Part shown: positions 23,701 through 34,184 of the stretch, piece after piece
How the letters are laid out: each line of letters starts with the position of its first letter
How positions within the stretch are numbered: the stretch's first letter is position 1
Assembly (NCBI RefSeq): GCF_030848805.1
Contig: NC_092358.1
Span: 7,378,001 to 7,442,000 of the forward strand
DNA: 64,000 nt
From: Temnothorax longispinosus
Taxonomy: Eukaryota; Arthropoda; Insecta; Hymenoptera; Formicidae
Direction of reading: 5' to 3'
Position numbers and translations under genes: made by a program
Notes under the pieces: model-generated
Seen by the model: the letters and a program-made list of their open reading frames with translations, nothing else
Told to the model about the DNA's origin: nothing
The model's database searches: none

Positions 23701-26700
23701 TACACGACTATAAAACGAAACCAACAGATATGTACATACATATATACATGTAGATAAGTATTCACAGTGTGGATTTATACTGCGAGAAAATTGAAGCTTT
23801 CCCGTGGTCGAATATTTTTCAAATTGTTATAAAAATTTGTCGGTTTTTATTGATAAGAGTGGATTTTTGAATTTTATTTAAATTTCATCGTTTGAATAAT
23901 TCTTTCACGCGATACCAAACTGTTCTGGCGAATTTCTGGCAAGCACTAATTGGTACTACACGTTTAAACTCGTAAATCCGATTCGAGCGATTCTGGCGAC
24001 CATGGACTTGGGCACATCCTGCACCGACATAATCTGAGACCTAATACGTATCCGAGCTACTAAAACTGCGACAGCTTTTAGTGCCGTCGTATCTTAATTA
24101 ACCGGTGAAATTCTTATCTCGGATACGAAACTGCAGCCGGTTTACGACGACTCGAACGATGACGTGTTATCCCGTAAAAGGCTCCTCGCGTTTTGCTGCC
24201 ATCAACATAAACCGCCGCATAAACGGCGCCGCGACTCAACGACGATCCGCAATTTGGCCGCGCCGCGTCGAAACGCAAAATGCACCGTTGTCGGCGTTTT
24301 TTTCCTTTCCTTTGTTTTCCGAGGCGCGTGCTACCACTGTTACCGCGATCGAAAGTGAACTCTCGAATGAACGTCGAGTCAGTCGAGTGTCGATACGAAA
24401 CGGCGAGCACGGCTCGTCGTATTTCGACGGTTAATCGTCCGACGCGAGTGTCGTGATGCGAGCTGGCACGGCGACATCCGCGTTATGTCCGCGAAAGATC
24501 AAAATTTGTTCAACCCGCGGTCGGTCTAGTGTTCAAACAGAATAAAGTGTCACTTCGGTTAACACATTACACTGAAATAATATAGCATGAAATACACCGC
24601 CGCGGGAAGTTGAAGTGGCTCGACATTCTGGTCGGCATTTAAAGCTGTGTATAACGTTATTCCAGTTAATATATTATTTTCTATAAATATTCTATTAAAA
24701 TAAATTTAAAATTTATATATTATATAATTATATTAAACAATTTATAATTCTATAATCCAGCTATAACTTTGTAATGTAACTCTTTATCATGAAACAAGAT
24801 GCAGTTAATTAAAAAATTAAACAACGTCCGCCTTGAAAAAATTCGAAAATAACAAGGTAACATATACTACACAGCCTGTAATTAGAACGTAAATGTTCGC
24901 CCCAGTTAGCACGAATACATCGTCTTAATCCTATATATTCCGAGACGATCAAGGCTATATATTCGCTGCTGATTCTAGCCTAGCGGTATCAAAGGGGCTC
25001 CGTCGCTCTCTGTGGCTCCAGTGTCGGTCACCGTATTTTGATACACAATATGATTGTGTAATCAGTGTAAACCATGCGATGACCGAAATAGCACTCCCGC
25101 GCGCGATAGATTCGGAACAGGGACGGATAGAGCGCAGAGGTCGCGGTAAAATGTTTCGAGGCAAAAAACGGATGACACGATCGAGATCGCGTGACCGCCG
25201 TGCAACGTCGACATAAATTATTTATGAATTACAGCCGGTTCGGTCATCGATGCGAGAGTATGGGTGAGTGAGATCCGAGGGATCGTGTGCGCATTGTATC
25301 TATATGTGAGCGTGTTTCGTGCATGCATTCATGCGGTGCGACTAAAGGTAACGTCCGTCATCGCATTCGCAATGATATACTTACTCGGCCGAAGAAGAAA
25401 GAGGGTGAAGGAAAAGCTTTTCTCGGAACGTGCGAGAAAATCTGTGAAGCAACCGCGAAGTTTCTTCATAAATTAATCCCCGAGCACGTGGTCACGTTAG
25501 TTTTCTACGTGTAGCGAATGCACGGGGGAACGCTAACTTCGCATTCTTTCGCCAATAGCGATCTCCCACGGATTTCTACATCGTAGTTTTCTACATCGAT
25601 GAATGTAGTAATAATAGCAATAGAACGGTAAAAAGTTAATATGCGAAACGATTCAGAACTGACGCCTTAGCTACTTTTCAGTCAGAAATTGGAAAAAAGT
25701 TAAGTATAAGAAATGCATGTGTTACTCAAGCACAGTTATTCAATCTTGTGTTAAGAAAATTTGTTTGAGGATTTGCAATTAAAATTTTGCCATTAAAGGT
25801 AGACGTCTATCTTTCATAAGAACCATCTATCAAATCTGACTGAGCAATTCATAAATAGCTTGCGACACGAACATGTGACTTTTTAAAAACCGCGATGCAA
25901 ATAACGTGAAGCGCCAATATCATAAATATGAATAATTGTAACAGAAACGTGTACCTATAGAGAAAAGATGGTTACGGTAACGCGATGCGATTTATCGCAA
26001 ATTGCGCGTATCGCAAATTGCACCGAATACATACATAGAATAGCATTTAGAAGGCGTGTAGAGTCAACACGATTACAGTACGGCAATAATACTGCTTACA
26101 AGCATGTTATAAAAATACTTATTGTTGACCGCAATATAGAGAGATAAAGCATCTCCTGCGAACCGACCGTGCACGCAATTTTTTCACGCTTGGAAAAACA
26201 CGTCACGATTGTCTCGAAAGAAATGACCGTGTAACTTTGCGATTAAATTAAAAGCGGCTTAAAAAAGATGGAGATCTCTAAAACACACTGCGTGATATCT
26301 ATATAATTTATATGCCTTCTCGGTCTTTACTTAAATTTTTTTTTCATATCGTTGCGTTCAGTATAACTACGTTTTCCCTTGCGGAATGTTTTCACCACGA
26401 GATTTATCGACGCTGGTCTCTTCGGTCGTCATGAAAAAAAGGGGAAAGGAAAGATTTTAAAGCGGCTTACGCGATACTACAAAAATTGTGCTAGAGACAA
26501 TGTTCTAAAACTCGCTGGACCGAGCGGCGGATGCTGGCGCGTTTTTTTTTTCGCGCTTTAATCGCCAGATTTTTGTACTTCCGGATCATGCGCTGCAAAA
26601 CTGAAGTGTGTCCTCGTGAAATGTTAACGTGCAACGCGGTGAGAAAAGAAATATTCCGCTCATTTGCGCGCGCGGTATACAATGGACGTATTTTGTCGGG

Positions 26701-27909
26701 CGACGACGGTTCGACGCGCGTTTTAATTTTTTACGACACGGGAAACAACAAAGAACGTCTGTTTCGCACGTCGGGCACTAATTACAACTTAAATTAGACA
26801 GGTTCCTTGACAATGAATGCAAGAATGCGCGTGCGAAACGTCGCCGTGCAATTATTCCTGCCGCTTCACGAAATCATATACATGTAAAATGATTCGTCAA
26901 AAGTACGCATCGCGGCGAGAATCAGGCGATTGTGTGATAATTAAAATTCTCGCATAATATGGATAATTATTCCTTCATATCTAGCGTAAATCTATTAAAT
27001 CTAGCATAAATTTTAAAATGTTTACCGCGGAGTATTCCAACGTTAAATCCAGAAAATGTTTATCAGATATTTTTAAACGGCATATAAACATGATATCAAT
27101 ACGGACTCATTCATATCCCAGTGAATAAAAATGATGAACATTATTTACAGCATTGATAAAGGGGAAAACAGTTTGCAAATTCATTCAGATTCGAAGACGA
27201 ATTAAGTGCTCGTTATCAGCAGTTCGCATTGGCGGCCGTGGGCTATTTTTCGTCCGACGATATATATAGGGGGTGATTTCTATCGGAACGGAGTCGGACT
27301 ATTACGCGCAGGCAGAATGGGGAATTGGAACGAGCAGATTCGTTGGAATGAGCCGACCGTACTACAATCGGGCCTGGATTTTTTCCAAGACGACTTTCGT
27401 CGGTCGGGCAAAGAGGAGAAGAGGAAAAAAACGGAAAAAAGGGGAGAAAAGTTCCCCGTCCCGGCGAAAACCGTCGGACAGGTAATAAGAAAGCACTCGT
27501 CGCGATCGTACGAACTTCGCCGTGCCATTTCGGAGATTGGATTCTTATTGGGAATTTCATCGTATCAATCGTCGTTTCCTGGCGACGACGAGTCCTTTCG
27601 CGATCCAAGACCGGAGGACTCAGCTCGCCGATATAAGCATAACATAGAAAAGAATTGTATGAAAAACGAGCGTCTATATAAACCCTAGACTAAACCCTGC
27701 CTGACCGTATAATGTTCAATATCCAACATGAGAAACTCAACTTTTGGAGCGAACCGAGTTCTTCATTCACAACTGTCAATTTTACCGCTAATGTTTCAGT
27801 TCCTTTTTAAATTTTTTACTCAGTACTATAAATATATATTTTCTGTTTCCTTTGTTTAATAAATATTTAAAATAATTTCTTGTATTTTTTTTACATTTTT
27901 TAAACATGA
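20727..27909. other. non-coding stretch with CpG-rich blocks
   Basis: No recognised gene. A pyrimidine tract (CCCTCTCCCCCCCC then CT repeats) lies at 22117-22142 and another at 23080-23100. 24105-24440, 25080-25270 and 26480-26900 are CpG-rich with short frames on both strands. 24700-24760 is AT-rich. Short direct repeats occur at 25564-25597 (TTTCTACATCG twice), 25990-26022 (TATCGCAAATTGC twice) and 26981-27017. A 160-codon frame at 27206-27688 (plus) has a Lys/Arg/Glu-rich centre, is overlapped antisense by 121 codons, and resembles nothing known to me. Confidence 0.5.
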
Positions 27910-27964
27910 TTTTAGCTTTAGAAGCATATGTGTAAATTTTAGCTTTAGAAGCTTAATGTGTAAA
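27910..27964. repeat. 27/28-bp tandem duplication
   Basis: Two adjacent copies of a unit starting TTTTAGCTTTAGAAGC and ending TGTGTAAA, at 27910-27936 and 27937-27964. They differ only around the central ATA/TTAA bases. Confidence 0.85.
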
Positions 27965-30900
27965 TTAAAATTATGGAAGTAACTATTTAATTGCTATTTA
28001 TTTCTCTCCAACGAAAAAATATTTGATACGTTTCCAAGTTTATACTGGAATTTATGTGAGAATCTTAGTAAAAGTTTGGTAAGAACAATATGAAGAAATC
28101 GTACTCACTTTAATAAGGAAGCAAAACGTTTCCCGTGCCTCAGAACCAATCTTTCTTCTATCTGAAATAAAAAAGAAATGCAAAATGAATGAAATTTAAA
28201 TGATGAAAAAGATAAACATGCAAATATAAAATAACTTTGCTTATAACGTTACAAATGTGATACATTTGTAATGTTAATTATTTCGTTGCCGTTAATTCTT
28301 TATATCTTTACCATTATTTTATCATCACAAAATATTTTGATCTTCTGAGAGTGTAATACAGAAAGCATTACTTTTGCGCGAAATATTTCATTATCTGACC
28401 AATTATACTCGATAAAACACATAATATAGACAGAATGTTCGTTTATCGAAACCTTAAGGATTGAAATATTATAGGAGAATAACAAGAATTATTTTTCTCG
28501 AGAATGGATAAACTACGTTCGATTTATTTTCTTTCGGTTTATGATTGTCAGGTTCCATAATAACCTGATCGAGAAATGTTCTTATACCGTTGCTATCGCT
28601 GATTCTTGCGACTAGAATGTGAAACTGCCGACTAATAAAATAAAATAATACAACGGGCAATGTCCGAAGGACTAACAATAAGTGATCCCACCGACGAGAA
28701 AAATTGCGAATAAGTTACAATTATAAATGCGCGCTATCGTCGCATTATTATGCCACTTTCGCATGGCATGACTCGCGCGAAATAACGCTGCGTAATAAAT
28801 ACAGCAGCGAGATAGCTATATTTGTGCGGGCATGTGGGGGAAAAAGATTTTAATAAAGCACGAGTTCAAGACTCGCGATATAAAAATTGCTTGAAGTGAC
28901 GAACTGAAACGTGATGTTGGAACGATGAGAGAGAATTCGTGAAAATTATATGCTGCGCGAAATTATTTCAGAGGGAGAAAGAAAAATTTAAACTAAATCG
29001 CGCATTCAGATAAATACATCAGGAATTTTTAAAAAAATTTTTAATTTAAATTAAAATTTATATTTTTCAAATTAATTAAAAACAGAAATTAATATGTAAT
29101 AAAACTCTTCTTATTTATTTATCAGTTCGAATAGAGCGACGACTCGTTTAAAGTAAAACGAAATGAATTGTAGCGAACAATATGATAATGGTTGGGGATA
29201 AAAGTACAACGAGAGTGGGCGAAAAAAAAACGATTGTAAGCTAGGATCGTAATGACAATGCAAGCATGCTCTTTTTTCCCCGGTACCGCCTACACGACGA
29301 CCTGTATTTTGAACAGAGAAAAGTAAACGCGCGATAAATCCCTCGAACTTTATACGAGGAACACGAGAGTGACGAGAGTTACACAGAGCCGTCCATAGAG
29401 TCAATAAAATTTATTTGCCAGACGAATGGCCTTTACCTCCTACTTTTGATAGATTACACAAAGTCTCTCACGTATCTGCAATAAATTTATAAAGAGAAAA
29501 AATATTCGTGCTTTGACATGAATTGAATACATAAATTCCTAACGGAGATTAAAATTTTTTATGGTATATATACCGGTCGCGTTTTCTATCATTCTTTTTT
29601 GACGAAAAAAAAGACATACAATATTTAAAAACCAGATGTTTCCGCACAACTTTTATAAAAATTCTAAATCTTAGATATAAAAACTAAAAAATTTGCAGAG
29701 ATTTAAGTTTACTTCTGCATAATATTTAACATCGTGAGATGAGTCGTTGAAAAATAAATTATTAAAACATGAAATTCGATTCATTTTGCTTTAAAAAGGA
29801 ACTACCCCGTTTCTCGAGTACGCCCAAAACCCCCGGATGCGGCTAATGCGATTCTCTCGCGAAACATGAACGCGTTCTATTGGGCGATGCGATCGCGTCC
29901 CTTGTCGCAAGCAGATTCAATTAAATGTCGGGCATCACAGACAACCCAGTGCGGGAGTACCGAGTCGGAACAGACTTCGATTTTCGGCGGCGGTACATTA
30001 TCGAACAAAAGTCTGAGTTACATCCAATTCAAAGCGTTTCTCCAAAATCCTTTTAACAAAAGCGCGACAAATAGAAAACCATATTGGATATCCGAGACTT
30101 GACGCATGCAATTTCGATCGCTTTTCTGAGAATTTTAAAGATAGAAAAAAGAGTCAAAAATAGATTTTTCTTTAATTTTCCCTCAACAAAAGGCTTTCAA
30201 TCAATTATTTAATAACTGCACTCAAATTCTTATTATAGTAATATAATTATATAGAGAGTAAACCTATTAGATTTGAAATTTAAAACAGAACGGTGATACG
30301 ACGGTTTTCGGATAAACGATACCTCTTGCTCAGAATCGTTTTTCAACCAGTTAAATTCGTTTTTCACTTTCGACACGTTCTTTTTTTTTATGCTTTCGAT
30401 CAGCGATTTACGAGCCATTTCGATTTGGCGATATTGCGCGCGTAGCGAAAGGAAAGGTGGACGAGGAAACGAATATACCTTTTTATTGCGACTTTGTTTT
30501 AATGGACGAATCGACGTGGCGGGACGGCAGGTGATAAACAAACGGATCTTGGACTGGAAATTCGATTCGGAAAGTCGTTCCGACGCGCTTTATTCATGGC
30601 GCTCGACTCTGAACATCGGAGAGATATTCCCTTCGTTCACGACGTGTTTTATCGCGTAATCAAGCCAAAAGCGAAATCTACGATCTTCGAGCTTCTCCTC
30701 CCTCTCTCGGGGTAGAGAAAGAGATGGAGGGACTGGCTAAACGAGAGACGATCTCCGTTACACGTTTCAAGCCGCTCCTAAACCTCACTCTCTTTGGGGT
30801 AATAATACGAGAAACGCGAACCACCCTTGAGAATTATTTCATACGTGCACCACTGCAATCGAAAATATCCAGCATATAAGAACTTTCTGGAGAATTTCCA

Positions 30901-31463
30901 TTTTCGCATTCTCCATTAGTCTGATGATTGAGTTTATTAATACAAAGTCGGTTCTTTTGCAATATTAATTTAAGAAATGTATAATAATTAATAATATAAT
31001 ACTTTTAAATTAATAGCAGCAGCTCTTATCATCAAACATCAAATTTTCACGTCAAAATTATTTAAAGCATATATTTCCTTAAAATTTAGAAATAATACAA
31101 ATAAGATATATTTTTTAGTCGCTATTAACTAATATTTTGATCTTATGCATTACGAAAATGCTTAGCATTTTACTCTAATATTTAACACTTGTGTTTTGCT
31201 ATTTTTTATATGTACATTCCTTCATGTCATTATTTTAGATAGATAGTCTATTTTATTTGGTTCTTCGAAACACACCGTATATGTCGGAGGCCGCTCTTGG
31301 GTACGACTCAACGAAATCGAGTTTTCGTCTGCTTTATCCGCAGCTTCCGATAGAACGCGAAAACCCGCGAGAGGCATCGGTTATACAGGAAGAACGGCTT
31401 CCGGCGTGTCACGAAGATTGGACCGGTTCCAAGTCGCAAATCGATTGACCCCTAAAACCGATC
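27965..31463. other. non-coding stretch without recognised gene
   Basis: No recognised gene. A hairpin with 14-base arms (AACGTTACAAATGT / ACATTTGTAATGTT, 28245-28275) has a 3-base loop and one G:T pair. 29030-29080 is AT-rich with A and T runs. Short frames at 29111-29404, 30233-30541 and 30390-30659 have no recognised similarity. Confidence 0.55.
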
Positions 31464-32077
31464 GGATATACAGGGTGTGAAGAATCTTAAATCTACTCGT
31501 GACTTCTCTGGACCAATTCAAAATCAAGCTTTCCTTAAGGTGGTCCTTTCGTGAGAACAAGTATTAGATAGGTACCTAAATTTGATATATGTTAAATATA
31601 CAGTAATAAGGGGCATGTGTACGAAAAATCAAGTGAGGTTACCGACACTTTACAAGAAATAAGTCATTCTAAATGTGCGTTCGCGGAGCGTGCCATTGTC
31701 ATTCTATCCTTGTTTACATCTAATGAACGAGAAAGATAGAATGATGCAAATCGCCACGTCCGAGGTTTTCAACGAATAATACATGTACTTAGCGATCAGA
31801 TGAATACATTATTCATGTCTTAAAATATTCCCTGAAGTTTCCGGATTTCGTACATACCTTGAAAATAAAGGCTTGCCGAATGTTTTGCTCTGATATATGA
31901 GGTTAAATAAGTAGTGGTCCAATCGCATATTGCTTTTACTCGTACTGTCATGCCTGACCTAACCTAAATCGAGTCCAACCGCACTACTATTGTGATATTT
32001 TTTTAATTAGTAAATAATTAAATACGTTTAAATCGTGCGTGTAAAATCACACTGAAAAAAATATTTGTGTAAAATCA

Positions 32078-32117
32078 CATGATTATGCTGGGTTTTTTCC
32101 GACCCAGCATAATCATG
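32078..32117. repeat. perfect 16-bp hairpin
   Basis: CATGATTATGCTGGGT (32078-32093) pairs with ACCCAGCATAATCATG (32102-32117) across an 8-base loop, TTTTTCCG. It lies within the TTAA element. Confidence 0.85.
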
Positions 32118-32312
32118 CAATATATTACACTTACATGGAAAATTACAGATTATATGTAATTTCACATGAAATATGGAATCCACTAAACATGTAATGAAAA
32201 GCTTCGGACATGCTCGGAGGAACAAAGATTCTATCTTCAAAAATAAAGATATCATTAACTAAAATAAAGTTACATTAACATTAATCCAAAAGTGTTCCAC
32301 GCTTTATTATAA

Positions 32313-32314
<2 letters not shown>

Positions 32315-32343
<29 letters not shown>
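32315..32343. repeat. (GT)n microsatellite
   Basis: Fourteen uninterrupted GT units inside the TTAA element. Confidence 0.95.
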
Positions 32344-32958
32344 GACACCACGAAACAACTTATATACAAGTTGTGCAATGTGCAGTTCCGTCATCATTCT
32401 TATACCATCGTTCGTCATATTTTAAATTCGAGAAACGGATCTCATCGGATGCCATCTATCGAATGATAATAATCACACAATAAATGTAAAATTACATCCA
32501 AATTACATTTCTTCCTATAATTTTGCATGAAACTGGTTTTTTTCCCGTTCATTGTTGTGAAAATACCGCTAAATTTAAAACTACAAGTGATTTTTACATA
32601 AAAATAGTAATTTTACCTATATTTTACTATTAATATGTATTTTTACTTTAATATACATGGAAAAAAAGAAATTACAGTAATAATTGGATAATTTTTACAG
32701 TTTCAAACATGTAATTTTCATGTAAAATTACATGAATTTTGAAATTAGAAATGGGGATACAGTAATGTTTGTCAATATGTCTGTTTTCATACCTCATGAC
32801 GGACTGTTACTTGACTAGCTGGGTCCGCGAAAGGACCACCTTAATTAAATCGCCGAGAAATCAATAATATTTAAAATATAAGTAAGAATAAATCATAGTT
32901 CAGGCAGTTAATAAAGTTAAATGAATGACTTTATTTAAATAGTAAATAGATGTATTTT

Positions 32959-33138
32959 ATGGACTTTGATTACTAAAATATCAATTATTGCCAAGTAATT
33001 AATATTTGCAATTAATAGGTTGTTAGGTAAATGTAATTAAAATATATGCAGAAAAACACTTAATAAAATAAGCTTCATTTATATAGTATGATTCTATGGC
33101 ACTTGGTCACTAAAATATTTATTATTGCCAAGTAACTA
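32959..33138. repeat. direct repeat, 43-bp copies with 137-bp period
   Basis: 32959-33001 and 33096-33138 are direct copies, about 35 of 43 bases identical. They share TTG, ACTAAAATAT and ATTATTGCCAAGTAA in the same order. They sit immediately upstream of the nuclease remnant and may belong to that retroelement or to a separate element. Confidence 0.65.
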
Positions 33139-33405
33139 AAGTTAAAATTGCAAACAAGAATCAAGGAGCATCGTAATCATATTAATTGGAGTACTCCAAA
33201 TCATTCTGTCATAACTGAACACAGATTAGAATGGAATCATGATTTCGATTGGAATAGCGTTGAAATCTTAGATAATGAATCCTATGGTTATAAACGTTTG
33301 ATTTCGGAAATGATATACATAAAAAGGCAGGCAAACGGTTTGATTTACAGACCGATGCGGAGAGTTTACCGACGCGTATTTAAATGTAATCGAGAGACTG
33401 TCTAA
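33133..33405 (+). pseudogene. Penelope-like retroelement fragment: GIY-YIG endonuclease C-terminus
   Basis: An open stretch of about 86-90 codons, with an in-frame TAA a few codons upstream and no ATG start, ending at the TAA at 33403-33405. It contains TRIKEHRNHI, SVITEHRLEWNHDFDW, VEILDNE and KRLISEMIYIKRQ. These are the conserved C-terminal part of the GIY-YIG endonuclease domain found in Penelope-like and related insect retroelements. After ISEMIYIKRQANGL the reading frame slips: the next frame reads LQTDAESLP, the usual family continuation, which implies a one-base indel near 33343. The reverse transcriptase domain is absent, so this is a 5'-truncated dead copy. The following 600 bases are probably its 3' non-coding part. 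Confidence 0.85.
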
Positions 33406-34060
33406 AGTTTAGAATAACTTGATGCGAGAGTTTATCCCCTCCTCTGGTTTATACACCAGTCTCTATTATGTTAACCTTCCCACCTATGCCTCACTCATTC
33501 GCGACGTTTCGAACCGTGAAGTTTGTTGTTACAATGCGATATTCCGGTCTGCAATTGCTCTGTAAGTAAATCTATTAGTCATCGGATTTTAACATAAATA
33601 ATTTACGCCTCTACCACATTGCGACTCCGTTTGATGGTACAGGTAGGGCTTTCGAATCTTTCTTACCCACCCGGTCTTTCAACCTGGCGAGATTATTTCT
33701 AAGATGCGAGGGATGCGGAGCGAGCGTTTACCGGCGTATTTGGGATTTCGACAACGGTATATCCATAGGATTTCAATCCTTGTTTTTTTTAAATTTTGAC
33801 TGCGTCTTTTATGCTTTGTTCGTTCTATTGACTACGCCTTGTACACGACTTCTTTTTTATTATCTTTGTTAATCTTCGTATATGTAACTTTTAACGCTGA
33901 AGAGGACACGAATAATGTGTCGAAACGTACGTTAATATATATATATTTATTTTTACAAATTGTTTGCGCTTTGATTACCGCGCTTGGCTCTAATTGCCTC
34001 TCCTATTCACATTGCATTAATCTAGAGAGCCTATATCTTTCTTTATTGTAAAGTTAAAAA
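33406..34060 (+). mobile_element. probable 3' untranslated part of the Penelope-like element
   Basis: This follows the nuclease remnant without another recognisable feature and ends in AT-rich DNA. It contains the hammerhead-like core at 33897-33925. The 3' boundary is not marked by a clear target duplication, so the end given here is approximate. Confidence 0.45.
33897..33935 (+). ncRNA. hammerhead-ribozyme-like core in the Penelope-like 3' region
   Basis: CTGAAGA (33897-33903) matches the first conserved hammerhead box CUGANGA. It is followed, after one extra G, by a 5-bp stem II (GACAC 33905-33909 with GTGTC 33917-33921) and the second conserved box GAAA (33922-33925). Stem III could be only ACGTACGT with a tiny loop, then T-A at the cleavage position. 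A convincing stem I is not visible. Penelope-like elements are known to carry minimal hammerheads with very short stem III, so the location fits. With stem I missing and a bulged G, this copy may be decayed or a coincidence. Confidence 0.35.
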
Positions 34061-34184
34061 TTAATAGATTATCAAAACATAGTATATCTTAAAATCTCGC
34101 AAATCCCGTAATTCTTAAAAATTAATTCAAGATAATTTAATTGATCAGAGGTAATTTGGTAGGTCTGGATCACCCTGTATATCC

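Larger units (their letters stand above)
31539..32840. mobile_element. TTAA-flanked non-autonomous DNA transposon, 1.3 kb
   Basis: The ends are GGTGGTCCTTTCG (31539-31551) and its exact inverse CGAAAGGACCACC (32828-32840), each flanked by TTAA (31535-31538 and 32841-32844). The TTAA target points to the piggyBac superfamily, though GG-starting ends are not its commonest form. The interior has no transposase frame. It holds hairpins at 31699-31744 and 32078-32117, a (GT)n tract, and many copies of words such as TGTAAAATTACAT from 32120 to 32740. Confidence 0.7.
31464..34184. mobile_element. nested transposon cluster bracketed by a 14-bp inverted repeat
   Basis: GGATATACAGGGTG at 31464-31477 is matched by its exact inverse at 34171-34184, 2.7 kb away. 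Between them lie a complete TTAA-flanked element (31539-32840) and the 3' part of a Penelope-like retroelement. CAGGGTG ends next to TATA occur in many insect TA-target transposons, so the bracket may be the split ends of an older element invaded by the others. Similarity between the two ends stops after the 14 bases, so two unrelated insertions with similar ends remain possible. Confidence 0.45.

Noticed and set aside
27206..27688. 160-codon open frame
   Set aside because: Low-complexity Lys/Arg/Glu centre, antisense frame of 121 codons, no family resemblance.
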